64,000 nucleotides of DNA from Pseudomonadota bacterium. Its GTDB lineage: Bacteria > Pseudomonadota > Alphaproteobacteria > Sphingomonadales > Sphingomonadaceae. Location of the stretch: NCBI GenBank assembly GCA_018240895.1, contig JAFEEX010000044.1, forward strand, positions 1 through 64,000, written 5' to 3'. The translations under genes were made by a program, and so were the position numbers. The notes below the pieces were generated by a model. It was not told the origin of the DNA. It was given only the letters and a program-made list of their open reading frames with translations, and did no database searches. Positions 8,364-17,987 of the stretch are shown here, in pieces. How positions within the stretch are numbered: position 1 is the stretch's first letter; the number at the start of each line of letters is the position of its first letter.

Positions 8364-9353
8364 TCAGGAAGCCGGCGGGACGCCTTTGTGCCCGCCAAAC
8401 TTGGCCCGCAACGCCGAGAGCATCCGCGCTTCGACTGCGGTGTCGTCATGGCTGTTGAACCGTTCAAACAGCGATGAGGCGATCACCGGGACGCTGACCC
8501 CCTGTTCCACCCCGGCGATGACTGTCCAGCGCCCTTCGCCGCTGTCGGCAACGCGCGGGCTGAAGGTTTCCAGTTTGGGATCTTCCGCCAGGGCATCCGC
8601 GCCCAGATCGATCAGCCAGGATGAAACCACGCTGCCGCGCCGCCACACTTCGGCAATCGCGGCCAGGTCCAGCTTGTAACGGTATTCTTCAGGCACCGCG
8701 TCAGAACCCGCGCTGGCAAACAGTGCGAAACCTTCGGCAAAGGCCTGCATCATGCCGTATTCGATGCCGTTGTGGATCATCTTGACATAGTGGCCCGATC
8801 CCGGCGGCCCGCAATGCAGCCAGCCTTCCTCTCCCGGAGCGATCGGCCCGCCATCACGCGCAGGGGTGCGCGGCGCGGTGGCAATGCCGGGGGCCAGACA
8901 GGCAAAGATCGGCGCATTGCGGGAAACCGCCGCATCCTCTCCGCCGATCATCAGCGAATATCCGCGCTCCAGCCCGAACAGGCCGCCGCTGGTGCCGCAA
9001 TCGACAAAGGCGATGCCTTGCGGAGCGAGCGCGCGGGCGCGCGTGACCGAATCCTTGAAATAGGAATTGCCGCCATCGATGATGCAATCGCCCGCTGCCA
9101 GCAGCGGTGCCAGTTCATCGATCACGCTTTGGGTTATCTTCCCGGCGGGAACCATCAGCCACAACGTGCGCGGCGTGGCCATTCCTGCCACCAACGCGGC
9201 GACGCTGTCCGCTGGTACAGCCCCGGTTTCCGTCGCCAGCGCGGCCCGTTCCGCCGGGTCGATCGAAAAGATGTGGCATTCGTGCCCACCCTTGCTCAAC
9301 CGGCGCACCATGTTGCCACCCATCTTGCCCAGGCCGATAAATCCGATCTGCAT
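8364..9353 (-). CDS. gnd: 6-phosphogluconate dehydrogenase, decarboxylating
   Basis: Oxidatively decarboxylates 6-phosphogluconate to ribulose 5-phosphate. The 329-residue length fits the short YqeC/GntZ-type enzymes. It shows the Rossmann motif IGLGKMGGNM at the N-terminus, IIDGGNSYFKDS near residue 100, CGTSGG, and GSGHYVKMIHNGIEYGMMQ with the catalytic Lys/His/Asn region. ATG 9353 is chosen because the Rossmann strand must start within the first residues; an in-frame ATG 11 codons upstream adds nothing conserved. It converges with the small secreted gene and is divergent from the L,D-transpeptidase. Confidence 0.93.
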   Translation of the reverse strand: MQIGFIGLGKMGGNMVRRLSKGGHECHIFSIDPAERAALATETGAVPADSVAALVAGMATPRTLWLMVPAGKITQSVIDELAPLLAAGDCIIDGGNSYFKDSVTRARALAPQGIAFVDCGTSGGLFGLERGYSLMIGGEDAAVSRNAPIFACLAPGIATAPRTPARDGGPIAPGEEGWLHCGPPGSGHYVKMIHNGIEYGMMQAFAEGFALFASAGSDAVPEEYRYKLDLAAIAEVWRRGSVVSSWLIDLGADALAEDPKLETFSPRVADSGEGRWTVIAGVEQGVSVPVIASSLFERFNSHDDTAVEARMLSALRAKFGGHKGVPPAS

Positions 9354-9522
9354 GATCCTTGCGTTCCCTTTCGTATCCAGCGGCATGCTGGCGCCGATCC
9401 TTCCTTTTCGCCGCAAATTCAGGCTGCGGCAATCGGCAATGCTTGATGCCCAGCAGGTTAACGGGCAATAGGGTCCGCGCAGCGGGCCAGGCCCGCAGGT
9501 CGACAATCCAGCGGAGTTGGAC

Positions 9523-10968
9523 ATGAAGCAGTGGCGGAAGGTGAATCTTGTCTGTGGCGCGGGAATCGCGGCAATGGTGGCGGTGTGTCAGCCGGCATCG
9601 GCCACGGGTACGCGGCAGCCTGAAAACATCCTGCCCACGCCTGTGCCTACGCCCGCGCCAGTCCCGCAGGCGAGCCCCAGCACCAGTCCGGTAATAACGC
9701 CGGCACCGGTGGCCACGCCAACGCCTGCCCCGACTGCGGTGCCGGTCGTCACTCCGCCGCCCAAGCCCGCTGTATCCAGTGTCCTGCCGGTGGATGAACC
9801 GGTAATGGCCTGGACCACGACCGACGCCCAGGCGCTGCTCGGCGTTATCGAGGGCATTGGGGCCGATGGCCTGATCCCGGGGGACTATGAGCCGGAAAAG
9901 CTGCGCGCCGCGATCGCCGCCGGGGCCAGCCCTGCGCTGGATGCCCAGGCCAGCCGGTCCTTCGCTTGGCTGGCGGAGGATATGCGCGACGGCCGCACGC
10001 GGATGGATGCGCGGTTGCAGTGGTTCGCGGTTGATACCGATGCTGATCACAGCACGATTACCGGGCTGATGACCGCGGCCCTGGCCAATCACGATGTTGT
10101 CGGAACCATCGCCGGGCTTGCCCCGACGCATCCGGACTATACCGCGCTGAAAGCGCTGCTGGCCGCCACGCCCAAGGCTGACAAGGCGGCCCGCAACCTG
10201 ATCCGGATCAACCTTGATCGCTGGCGCTGGCTGCCGCGCGAAATGGGCAAGTATTATCTGCTGACCAACCTGCCCGAATTCCAGCTGCGGCTGACGGTCG
10301 ATAATTCGATCATCCGGTCTTACCGCACCGTGGTCGGCAAGCCGGGCCGGACTGCGACGCCCAATCTGGCCGAACAGGTTGAAGCGGTGGTGTTCAACCC
10401 GACCTGGACCGTCCCGCAATCGATCGTGGTGGGTGAAGGGCTGGGCGCGCGGCTGTGGGCCAACCCCAGATCGGCGGCGCGCCAGGGTTACAAGGTTACC
10501 AAAAACAAGGACGGCACCTTTACCGTGGTCCAGCAGCCGGGTGACAGCAATTCGCTGGGCCGGATGAAGATCGATATGCCCAACCCCCACGCGATCTATC
10601 TGCACGATACCCCGTCAAAGGCGCTCTTCAATACGCCGGTGCGCGCCTACAGCCACGGCTGCGTGCGGACCGAACGCGCGGTTGAACTGGGCATGACCAT
10701 GGCGATTCTGGGCGCGGGGCTTACCCCGGAACAGGCCGTGCAATACAACCTGTCCGGCAAATATACCAAGGTGCCGATGACCAAGACCTTCCCGGTCTAT
10801 CTGACCTATTTCACCATGGCGACCGGGATCGACGGGAAGATGGGCAAGTTCGCCGACATCTATGGACGCGACGTACCGGTTCTGGCCAGCTTCGCCAAAC
10901 CGCGCGCCGCATGGAACGGCCAGCGCACCAGCAGCGAAGCCGTGGTCAAGTTGGATAATCCGCTTTGA
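9523..10968 (+). CDS. L,D-transpeptidase (YkuD domain, YcbB/LdtD-like)
   Basis: Periplasmic enzyme forming 3-3 cross-links or anchoring proteins to peptidoglycan. The 481-residue protein has a signal peptide, a Pro/Thr/Ala-rich linker (about residues 40-85), a scaffold region, and a YkuD catalytic domain with IYLHDTPSKALF and YSHGCVRTERA, the catalytic HGC-R motif, near residue 385. This order matches the LdtD/YcbB group. ATG 9523 is preceded by GGAG at 6 bases; TTG 9517 is an unlikely alternative. It converges on a second L,D-transpeptidase-like gene. Confidence 0.9.
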   Translation: MKQWRKVNLVCGAGIAAMVAVCQPASATGTRQPENILPTPVPTPAPVPQASPSTSPVITPAPVATPTPAPTAVPVVTPPPKPAVSSVLPVDEPVMAWTTTDAQALLGVIEGIGADGLIPGDYEPEKLRAAIAAGASPALDAQASRSFAWLAEDMRDGRTRMDARLQWFAVDTDADHSTITGLMTAALANHDVVGTIAGLAPTHPDYTALKALLAATPKADKAARNLIRINLDRWRWLPREMGKYYLLTNLPEFQLRLTVDNSIIRSYRTVVGKPGRTATPNLAEQVEAVVFNPTWTVPQSIVVGEGLGARLWANPRSAARQGYKVTKNKDGTFTVVQQPGDSNSLGRMKIDMPNPHAIYLHDTPSKALFNTPVRAYSHGCVRTERAVELGMTMAILGAGLTPEQAVQYNLSGKYTKVPMTKTFPVYLTYFTMATGIDGKMGKFADIYGRDVPVLASFAKPRAAWNGQRTSSEAVVKLDNPL

Positions 10969-10969
10969 T

Positions 10970-11001
10970 GGGACAGGGGATAGGCCGTCCGGCCTGTCCC
11001 C
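10970..11001. terminator. Hairpin between convergent cell-wall genes
   Basis: GGGACAGG and CCTGTCCC form a stem with an inner GGCC/GGCC pairing. It lies immediately after the first L,D-transpeptidase stop and 25 bases from the stop of the opposing gene. No T-run follows, so efficiency is uncertain. Confidence 0.5.
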
Positions 11002-11025
11002 CGCTCATCGCGGAACTCTAGGGAA

Positions 11026-11724
11026 TCAAACCCCGATCCGGTCAGCGTAGAGCAGGCGACCGCCCGAAAGGTGCCACAGCGCGTCGTTGAAATGCTCTGG
11101 CCCCATGGCGAAGCACCCTTCGCTGCGGCCCAATTTGCCGAACTTGCTGATCATGTCATCAGCGGCATAGGCTGCGGGGTGCATCACGATTGCCCGGTCA
11201 AGCGCGTTGGAATTATCGGCATCAAGCCCTTCAAGCCGGATCGATGTGCCGTACTTACCGTTGTACCATTCGCAGGTCAGGTAAGCCCCGCGCGAGGTCG
11301 CCTCTGAACCGATGCCGTTGGAGAAGGATTGCAGAAAACCCGAATGCGCCGGGTCCGATCCGCGTCCGTGGCTGACCAGGAATGACCGGATATCGCCCCG
11401 TTCCAGATTGACGAAGTGCAATCGCGGCAGGGTGGAGGCCCGGGCGAAATCGGCAATCCCGACAATGTCGTGCCGCCACACCGACGCTCCGGCGCGCTCA
11501 AGCTCGCGCTTGGCAACCGTGATCAGGCGGGCGTTGTAGGCCGGATCGACCGGCGCCACCGTTGGCAGGGCCGGCTTGGGTGGGACAACTGGCGGGACGG
11601 GCGCGGGCGTTTTTGCGAAGGCTTTATCAAAGTCTTCGGTCAACGATTGGGCCAAGGCGCGCGCCGGCAGCGCCAGAAGCGCCCCCGTGGCCAAACCACC
11701 CCGCAAGAGATGCCGTCGATTCAT
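11026..11724 (-). CDS. Murein L,D-transpeptidase catalytic domain family protein
   Basis: Exported 232-residue protein of the YkuD_2-type family. The N-terminus MNRRHLLRGGLATGALLALP is a likely twin-arginine signal. A Pro-rich linker (VPPVVPPKPALP) follows, then the catalytic domain with RAIVMHPAAYA and GRSEGCFAMG, where the Cys is the presumed nucleophile. ATG 11724 is preferred over ATG 11736 because CAGGGG sits just upstream and the RR motif then falls at residues 3-4. It probably edits or cross-links peptidoglycan, complementing the neighbouring LdtD-like enzyme. Confidence 0.87.
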   Translation of the reverse strand: MNRRHLLRGGLATGALLALPARALAQSLTEDFDKAFAKTPAPVPPVVPPKPALPTVAPVDPAYNARLITVAKRELERAGASVWRHDIVGIADFARASTLPRLHFVNLERGDIRSFLVSHGRGSDPAHSGFLQSFSNGIGSEATSRGAYLTCEWYNGKYGTSIRLEGLDADNSNALDRAIVMHPAAYAADDMISKFGKLGRSEGCFAMGPEHFNDALWHLSGGRLLYADRIGV

Positions 11725-11771
11725 GACCCCTGTCATAGCACGTCTAAAATAAAACGATCCTGAACGAAGCG

Positions 11772-12287
11772 CTAGACTGAATCGGCGGGCAAGCGCGCCT
11801 CTGCGCCAAGCTGCATCAGCGCCTGCCCGTCAACCCGCATCACGGTCCATTCATCCATGAACCGCGCGCCCAGGCTGCGATAGAAGCCGATCGCCGGTTC
11901 GTTCCAGTCAAGAACCGCCCATTCCAGCCGGGCGCAATCGCGCTCCACCGCCAGCCGGGCCAGCGCGGCCAGCAGCGTCTTGCCCAATCCCGATCCGCGC
12001 GCTTCGGGACGGACAAACAGATCTTCAAGATAGATTCCGGGCCTTCCTTCAAAGGTCGAAAAATTGTGGAAGAACAAGGCAAAGCCTTGGGCCTTGCCGT
12101 CAATCTCGCCAATCAGCACTTCTGCATAGGGGCCGTGGCCGCCGTTATGGCCGAACAGCTTTTCGCCCAGTACGGCAGTATCGAAACGCACGGCATCGGC
12201 CAGCTTTTCATAAGCGGCGAGAGCGCGGATCAGTTCGGCGATCAGCGGCAAATCATCCCGCGTGGCAAAGCGGACCGTATTTGTCAT
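11772..12287 (-). CDS. GNAT family N-acetyltransferase
   Basis: A 171-residue acetyl-CoA-dependent acetyltransferase. The acetyl-CoA motif is VRPEARGSGLGKTLL (about residue 95), followed by LEWAVLDWNEPAIGFYRSLGA, which resembles the diamine (spermidine/spermine-type) acetyltransferase group. Substrate is unknown. Its ATG overlaps the stop of the DMT transporter (ATGA), so the two are translationally coupled, perhaps modifying and exporting a related metabolite. Confidence 0.88.
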   Translation of the reverse strand: MTNTVRFATRDDLPLIAELIRALAAYEKLADAVRFDTAVLGEKLFGHNGGHGPYAEVLIGEIDGKAQGFALFFHNFSTFEGRPGIYLEDLFVRPEARGSGLGKTLLAALARLAVERDCARLEWAVLDWNEPAIGFYRSLGARFMDEWTVMRVDGQALMQLGAEARLPADSV

Positions 12288-13180
12288 GCCAGAACCTTTC
12301 GAAAACGGGGCCATAGAATGCCCAGCACCAGCCCGGCCATGACCAGCACGAATGACAGGATCTTCCACCATTGCAACGGTTCACCCAGCATCAGTGCCGA
12401 TGCGCCAAGGCCGAATACCGGCACCAGCAGCGCCAGGGGCGCGACGCTGGAGGCCGGATGGCGGGACAGCAGCCATCCCCATACGCCATAACCGAACATG
12501 GTGTTGCCCACCGCCTGCCACAGCACCGCCGCCCAGGTCCAGTGGTCCGCCGCCAACACGCCCTGTTCCATGCTGTGCCAGCCTTCCAGCACCAGCGCCA
12601 TGACCAGCAGGGGCGGAATGGCGAACAGGCTGGACCACACGACATAGCCCAGCATATTGACCGATCCGGCCGCGCGCGAAACCATGTTGCCACCCGCCCA
12701 GCTCAGCGCGGCGAGCAGCACCAGGGCCAGGCCCAGCGGTGTCGCGCTGCCATCGGTATGCAGCGCGATGGTGGCGATGCCGGCGGTTGCCAGCAGCAGC
12801 GCGGCGATCTGATAGGGTGCCATGCGTTCGCCGTTCAGCCGCATGGCCATCAGGATGGTGAAAAAAACCTGGGATTGCACCACCAGGCTGGCCAGCCCCG
12901 GGGTGATGTCGGCCCGCATCGCGGTGAACAGCAGCCCGAATTGCCCCGCGCCGATCAGCACACCATAGGCGGCAAGATTGCCCCATGAAACCCTGGGCCG
13001 CGGCACAAACAGCGCAAGGGGGAAGAACGCCAGGGTGAAGCGCAGCAGCGCCAGCGTCAGCGGCGGCAGATGAGCCAGCGCGGCCTTGATCACCACGAAA
13101 TTGGTGCCCCATACCGCTGTGACAGCAAGCGCGAGGAGGAGATGCGCGGGGGGCAGGGCGGGGCGATGCGGCAAGCTCAT
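12284..13180 (-). CDS. EamA/DMT family transporter
   Basis: Inner-membrane transporter of 298 residues with ten predicted hydrophobic segments in two EamA repeats. The first starts AVWGTNFVVIKAAL, and the second contains LSWAGGNMVSRAAG and LLVPVFGLGASALMLGEPL. These match the amino-acid metabolite exporters of the DMT superfamily (RhaT/YdcZ/EamA). The exported substrate cannot be read from sequence. It forms a two-gene operon with the downstream GNAT. Confidence 0.9.
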   Translation of the reverse strand: MSLPHRPALPPAHLLLALAVTAVWGTNFVVIKAALAHLPPLTLALLRFTLAFFPLALFVPRPRVSWGNLAAYGVLIGAGQFGLLFTAMRADITPGLASLVVQSQVFFTILMAMRLNGERMAPYQIAALLLATAGIATIALHTDGSATPLGLALVLLAALSWAGGNMVSRAAGSVNMLGYVVWSSLFAIPPLLVMALVLEGWHSMEQGVLAADHWTWAAVLWQAVGNTMFGYGVWGWLLSRHPASSVAPLALLVPVFGLGASALMLGEPLQWWKILSFVLVMAGLVLGILWPRFRKVLA

Positions 13181-13209
13181 GCCGCGCCGCCTAGCTCAAG
13201 CTGGCGGGC

Positions 13210-13734
13210 CTAGCTAGGCCGGATCACCATCGAATCGCCGTCCAGTTCAACCTTGCCCAGCCGCCGCAAAACGGACTGGCCCAGCAGATTGACGGACAGC
13301 CCCTGCATCACCACCGCTTCGACATTGGTGAACCGTTCCCCGCCGATCTCCACCGAATCTAGCGTAACCCGCGCGCCATAGCCCGTGCCCGATGCGGTTT
13401 TCATCACCGGCAGAAAATCGTCCGGCTGGGGCCGCAGGCCAAGGCGTTCGGCGGTATCCTCGGTCAGGGCCACGACATCGGCACCGGTATCGACCAGAAA
13501 CCGCACGTCCTCACCCTGGATTGCCGCCGTCATATGGAACTGGCCAGAACTGTCACGGCGCAGCACCATCGCATTGCTGTCATCCGCTTCGCCGCCCGCC
13601 GGGTGTGGCCGGGCGGGTTGCACGGTCGCTGCAGCATCGGTTTGTGGTTGCGGGCCGGCTGTACGCAGCTGCGGCGCGATCAACGCGGTAATCGCGATCG
13701 AGGCCAGGGCGAAGACGATCAGCCGGTTCAGCAT
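13210..13734 (-). CDS. Retropepsin-like aspartic protease, TIGR02281 type
   Basis: Membrane-anchored clan AA protease of 174 residues. A single N-terminal hydrophobic segment (LIVFALASIAITALIAP) is followed by a linker and the protease domain with the catalytic FLVDTGADVVALT motif near residue 85 and the closing VNLLGQSVLRRLG. A single DTG means it works as a homodimer. This small family is common in alphaproteobacteria; its substrate is unknown. Confidence 0.88.
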   Translation of the reverse strand: MLNRLIVFALASIAITALIAPQLRTAGPQPQTDAAATVQPARPHPAGGEADDSNAMVLRRDSSGQFHMTAAIQGEDVRFLVDTGADVVALTEDTAERLGLRPQPDDFLPVMKTASGTGYGARVTLDSVEIGGERFTNVEAVVMQGLSVNLLGQSVLRRLGKVELDGDSMVIRPS

Positions 13735-13860
13735 CCGGCCACCTTAACGCACGGAAGTTACTGCTTTGCTATCGAATGCCCCGTATCCGCTGGCCAGCGC
13801 TGCACCGGTCCAGCCGGTCAGGCAACCGGCCCATAGCGGCTTGCAGAACCTGCCGCATGA

Positions 13861-15000
13861 TCAAGCGGCCTTGCCGTGAGCCTCATCCATGCTGACCGCG
13901 CGTCCCGCCTCGATCTCCGCCGCCTTGTCTTCGACCAGCTTGACGATGTGCGAGATCATGTCGGCATCGTGCACGTGATGGTCGGTTACGCCGGACAGAT
14001 AGACCATGTGCTTGCCCTGGCCGCCGCCGGTGATGCCGATGTCGGTCTCGCGCGCTTCACCCGGGCCGTTGACCACGCAGCCCAGCACTGACAGGCTCAT
14101 CGGGGTGCGGATGTGTTGCAGCGCTTCTTCCAGTTTCTGGACGGTGCGGATCACGTCGAAACCCTGCCGCGCGCAGCTTGGGCAGGATACCACCCGCACG
14201 CCCCGCGTGCGCAGACCCAGGCTTTTGAGAATTTCGAAGCCGACCCGCACTTCCTCTTCCGGTTCGGCGGAAAGCGATACGCGGATCGTGTCACCGATCC
14301 CGGCCCACAACAGGTTGCCAATGCCAATGCTGGATTTGACGGTGCCGCCAATCAGCCCGCCCGCCTCGGTAATGCCCAGGTGCAGCGGGCAATCGACAGC
14401 TTCGGCCAGCCCCATATAGGCGGCGACCGCCAGGAACACGTCGCTGGCTTTCACCGCAACCTTGTATTCGTGGAAATCGTGGTCCTGCAGCAGCTTGATG
14501 TGGTCCAGCGCGGATTCGACCAGCGCCTCGGGGCAGGGCTCGCCGTATTTTTCGAGCAAATCCTTCTCAAGGCTGCCGGCGTTGACCCCGATGCGGATCG
14601 CGCAGCCGTTGGCCTTGGCGGCGCGCACCACTTCGGCCACGCGCTCGCTGCTGCCGATGTTGCCGGGATTGATCCGCAGGCAGGCCGCGCCCGCGTCAGC
14701 CGCTTCCAGCGCCCGTTTGTAGTGGAAATGGATGTCGGCCACGATCGGCACCTGCGCGGCGCGAACAATTTCGCGCAGGGCAGTGGTGCTTGCTTCATCC
14801 GGGCAGGAAACCCGGATGATGTCCGCCCCGGCATCCTCGCACCGGCGGATCTGGGCAATGGTCGCGGCGGCATCGCTGGTCAGGGTATTGGTCATGGTCT
14901 GGACCGTGATCGGCGCATCGCCGCCCACCGGCACCGTGCCAACCATGATTTGCCGTGATGTGCGCCGCGCGATGTCGCGCCAGGGTCGGATAGAAGACAT
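13861..15000 (-). CDS. ispG: 4-hydroxy-3-methylbut-2-enyl-diphosphate synthase
   Basis: Fe-S enzyme of the DXP isoprenoid pathway that converts MEcPP to HMBPP. The 379-residue protein has the TIM-barrel N-terminus ([37 protein letters not shown]). The cluster-binding cysteines are in [13 protein letters not shown] and [11 protein letters not shown], and the terminal signature [10 protein letters not shown] is present. It feeds precursors to carotenoids (crtI lies upstream), quinones and undecaprenyl phosphate. It is the last gene of a long minus-strand run, separated from the GNAT by 18 bases. Confidence 0.97.
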   Translation of the reverse strand: MSSIRPWRDIARRTSRQIMVGTVPVGGDAPITVQTMTNTLTSDAAATIAQIRRCEDAGADIIRVSCPDEASTTALREIVRAAQVPIVADIHFHYKRALEAADAGAACLRINPGNIGSSERVAEVVRAAKANGCAIRIGVNAGSLEKDLLEKYGEPCPEALVESALDHIKLLQDHDFHEYKVAVKASDVFLAVAAYMGLAEAVDCPLHLGITEAGGLIGGTVKSSIGIGNLLWAGIGDTIRVSLSAEPEEEVRVGFEILKSLGLRTRGVRVVSCPSCARQGFDVIRTVQKLEEALQHIRTPMSLSVLGCVVNGPGEARETDIGITGGGQGKHMVYLSGVTDHHVHDADMISHIVKLVEDKAAEIEAGRAVSMDEAHGKAA

Positions 15001-15018
15001 GAATGGCGATATAGGGTG

Positions 15019-15540
15019 CTAGATCATCCGCGCGAAGAGGAATTCGGGATCGATGTGGTCGCCGACCTTGAAGGTGATGTCGGCAACCTTGCCGAAACCG
15101 TATCGTTCGTAAAACCGGTGCGCGCCCTGGTTTTCGGAATAGACCGAAAGCTGCACCTCATCTGCGCCGCGCGCGGCAAGTTCGGCCATGGCCCAGTCCA
15201 TCAGCGCCGCGCCGATTCCCTTGCCGGTCGCCCCGGCGGCGGCATAAAGCTGTTTCAGCTCCATGGTCCGCTCCCCGCGCGCGTGCTCGGGAAAGCCGCA
15301 TTTCAGCGCGATCTTGGCAAAACCCATCAGTTCGCCGTCGGCTTCCGCCAGGCGGTAAACCTGCAGCGGATCGGCATAGTCGCCAGCGATTGCCGTTTCA
15401 GATAGGGCACTGGTCAAAAAGGCATTCAGGTTTTCCGCTGAATACAGGTGCCCAAATTTGGCAATAAAGGCATCGCTGGCCAGCCGCGACAGCGCGGGGA
15501 TATCGGAAGGGCTGGCTTCACGCAGGATCAGGTCGCTCAC
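15019..15540 (-). CDS. GNAT family N-acetyltransferase
   Basis: A 173-residue acetyltransferase starting SDLILREASPSDIPALSRL. The acetyl-CoA loop is AGATGKGIGAALMDWAM, and the C-terminal VYSENQGAHRFYERYGFGK is typical. GTG 15540 overlaps the preceding stop (GTGA), indicating coupling with the GNAT upstream. The substrate is not evident. Confidence 0.87.
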   Translation of the reverse strand: MSDLILREASPSDIPALSRLASDAFIAKFGHLYSAENLNAFLTSALSETAIAGDYADPLQVYRLAEADGELMGFAKIALKCGFPEHARGERTMELKQLYAAAGATGKGIGAALMDWAMAELAARGADEVQLSVYSENQGAHRFYERYGFGKVADITFKVGDHIDPEFLFARMI

Positions 15541-16001
15541 AGGGTTCTCGTCATGCAGATTGAAAAATCGTCGGACACATAGTCTCCGAACGGCGGGCAT
15601 TCCACAAAACCGTGGCTTTCGTAAAGGTGCCGCGCGGGCAGGAAGGGTTCGGGCCGCCCGGTTTCCAGACTGACGCGGGAATAGCCGCGCTGGCGGGCGA
15701 TGCCAAGCAGGTGGTGGAGCATGGCCTTGCCCGCGCCCCTGCCGCGATAATCGGGATGGGCGCGCATCGATTTCAGCTCGCCGTGGTGTGCGCCGATCTG
15801 CCGGATCGCTCCGCAGGCGGCCAGCGCCTCATCGTCCCACAGCGAATAGAAGGTTACGTCATCCGCGCGCAGCCGTTCAACCGGCATGGCATGGACGCTT
15901 TCGGGCGGGGACCACCGGTGCATCTCGTCCAGATGAAGCCGCAGTAGCGCGGTGATCTCCGGCCCGGTAAGGTCATCCTCGATGATCGCATAATCAGGCA
16001 T
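15537..16001 (-). CDS. GNAT family N-acetyltransferase
   Basis: A 154-residue protein related to YafP/ElaA-type or antibiotic-type GNATs. It has LKSMRAHPDYRGRGAGKAML (acetyl-CoA loop) and VSLETGRPEPFLPARHLYESHGF. ATG 16001 lies inside the last codons of the RDD gene (8-base overlap). It is the first of two adjacent GNAT genes at the end of the MoxR-type operon. Confidence 0.87.
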   Translation of the reverse strand: MPDYAIIEDDLTGPEITALLRLHLDEMHRWSPPESVHAMPVERLRADDVTFYSLWDDEALAACGAIRQIGAHHGELKSMRAHPDYRGRGAGKAMLHHLLGIARQRGYSRVSLETGRPEPFLPARHLYESHGFVECPPFGDYVSDDFSICMTRTL

Positions 16002-16929
16002 TCTTGTCCGCCTTGCGTCGGCCCATCCGCATTCCCGCCTCAAGCCGGGCGCGAAGCTGGGTGTAGTAGGCTTCAAGAAAGGCGCGTTCATCGCCCGCGC
16101 CGGGGTTCCAGCCGAGCTTGCGGCAGATTGCCTCCTGCACCGCGGCCAGGGCTTCGGGACGGTTTTCACGCAGGACGCGTTCCAGCGTCTGCAATTCGAA
16201 CTCGCCATAGACCGCCAGTTCATCGTCGCTGAAACGATAGCTTGCGCCGGTGGTGGTGCTGGTGCCGCTGGTGGCAGTCTGGCTGACCGACATTACCGCT
16301 TCCAGCTTGCGCTTGGGTGCCTCGACTACCCAGGTTCCGGCAATGATGTCGCCCGCGCGCAGCCGATCGCGGTTGAACAGGGGAAACAGCGCGAACAGCA
16401 GGAACCACAATCCGGCCATCAGCCCGGCATAGTCGGTTCCATCATCGCTGTTGACGGACAGGAACAGTTGCAGCGGCAGGAAAAGTTCTATGTCGCGCAG
16501 CAGATTGCGGGCCAGCACCATCTCGGCAGTAAGCCGTCCGCCATTGCGCGCCGCGATGCGGATGCCGGTGAGCCGCTTGCCCGGCGTGGCCCCGCGCGGC
16601 CCCAGTTCGAAGAACAGGAAATAGGCGTAGCGGGTCAGCCAGACCAGCACCAGCCAGGCGATTATCAGAAACTGGACAGCATTGTTGACGCTTGAATCGT
16701 GGCCCTTGGCCGATAACGAATCCCCCCACAGCCTCATTCCGCCATAGGCAAACACCAGCGTAAGGATCAGCAGGGTCAGGATCATGATCCCCAGATCGAT
16801 CATCAGCGCGCCCAGCCGGGAAGAACGGGCGGCAAGCGTGATCGGCAGGGCAATGCCTTCGGGCGTAATCAGCGTGCGGCGGCCATCGGCCGGGGGAAGG
16901 CGGCGCAAACGGGGCAGGGTAATCGCCAT
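15994..16929 (-). CDS. RDD family membrane protein
   Basis: A 311-residue inner-membrane protein. The RDD domain begins ARSSRLGALMIDLGIMILTL with the diagnostic R..D pattern, has further membrane segments (AVQFLIIAWLVLVWL, LMAGLWFLLFALF) and the GATPGKRLTGIRI loop. A soluble C-terminal helical region of about 100 residues follows. Function is unknown, possibly transport. ATG 16929 overlaps the SpoIIM stop (TGATG). RDD and SpoIIM genes next to MoxR/DUF58 form a conserved set in several phyla, including mycobacteria. Confidence 0.9.
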   Translation of the reverse strand: MAITLPRLRRLPPADGRRTLITPEGIALPITLAARSSRLGALMIDLGIMILTLLILTLVFAYGGMRLWGDSLSAKGHDSSVNNAVQFLIIAWLVLVWLTRYAYFLFFELGPRGATPGKRLTGIRIAARNGGRLTAEMVLARNLLRDIELFLPLQLFLSVNSDDGTDYAGLMAGLWFLLFALFPLFNRDRLRAGDIIAGTWVVEAPKRKLEAVMSVSQTATSGTSTTTGASYRFSDDELAVYGEFELQTLERVLRENRPEALAAVQEAICRKLGWNPGAGDERAFLEAYYTQLRARLEAGMRMGRRKADKNA

Positions 16930-17987
16930 CACGCCGCCTCGCCGCTATGGGGATCGCGGCGGAAGGCAAAGAAATAGAGCAGCCAGAAGGCCAGCATCCC
17001 ATAGCCGATGGCATAGCGCACCGTCGTCACCTCAATCAGTTGCCGGCCCAGGCCTTCCAGCAGGCCGGCGCAGACCAGCATCAGCACCACCCCGGCCATG
17101 ACCACGGCGGCGCGCTGTCCGGATTCGGCCGCGGCTTCCAGCAGCGATCGTTTGCCCGGAAAGGCCATCGACCGGCCAACGTGAAGCCCCGCCGCGCCGG
17201 ATATCAGGATAGCGAACAGCTCGGTCGTCCCATGGATCGAAAGCCAGCCGACAAAGTCATAAGTCAGCCCCTGACCGTGAAACAGCCACAGCATCGCCCC
17301 CAGGGTTGCGGTATTCTGGATCAGCAGCAACAGCGGCGGCACGCCAAAGGCGAATCCCAGGGCAAAACACAGGATGGCGATCCCGGCATTGTGGCTGAAC
17401 AGATAGGTTGCGAAGACTGACAGGCCGTCCTCCTTCGATCCGCCGAACAGCGTGTTCTTCAGCGCTTCGTGCGATGCGCCCGGCACGCGTGCATCAAGAA
17501 AATCAGTCGGGACCAGCGAATAGTACCAGTCCTGATCGCTGGCGACGAGCAACCAACCAACGATTGTTCCCGCCACCATCAGCACCAGCGCCGCGCTCAG
17601 TTCCGGCCATAGCGCGCGGACCGACCGGCTCCATTCCCCGCCGAAGAAGCGGCGCAGCCAGCCCCACAGCGTTACGCGCGGACCATAGACCTGAAACCAG
17701 GCGCGCTGCACCAGCCCTTCAAGATAGGCCAGCGTCGCCGCGTCGAGCGAGGTTTCGCGCGCCACTGACAGGCTGGAGGCGACGGTGCGGTACAGTACCG
17801 GCAGCGCCAGCACGTCGGCGTCTGACAGGCGGCGGCTGCGGCCCGCCTCAAGCTTGCTGACAATCGCTTCCAGCCGGGTCCAGTCCGCCTCGCGCTCTTG
17901 CCGGAAACGGTCGGAACGCAGCGCCGCCGCCTCCACCGCCGCGTCGCTGGCCGTCGCCCCTCCGCCGAAGATCCCGAAAAAGGCCAT
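16929..17987 (-). CDS. Stage II sporulation protein M-like (SpoIIM) membrane protein
   Basis: A 352-residue integral membrane protein. A soluble N-terminal helical region (about 110 residues) precedes five or six hydrophobic segments, including LSAALVLMVAGTIVGWLLV and AILCFALGFAFGVPPLLLL, with SIHGTTELFAILISGAAGL as the SpoIIM/DUF95 signature. Sphingomonads do not sporulate, so this is the MoxR-associated paralogue; its role may be envelope stress. It overlaps both neighbours by a few bases. Confidence 0.9.
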   Translation of the reverse strand: MAFFGIFGGGATASDAAVEAAALRSDRFRQEREADWTRLEAIVSKLEAGRSRRLSDADVLALPVLYRTVASSLSVARETSLDAATLAYLEGLVQRAWFQVYGPRVTLWGWLRRFFGGEWSRSVRALWPELSAALVLMVAGTIVGWLLVASDQDWYYSLVPTDFLDARVPGASHEALKNTLFGGSKEDGLSVFATYLFSHNAGIAILCFALGFAFGVPPLLLLIQNTATLGAMLWLFHGQGLTYDFVGWLSIHGTTELFAILISGAAGLHVGRSMAFPGKRSLLEAAAESGQRAAVVMAGVVLMLVCAGLLEGLGRQLIEVTTVRYAIGYGMLAFWLLYFFAFRRDPHSGEAA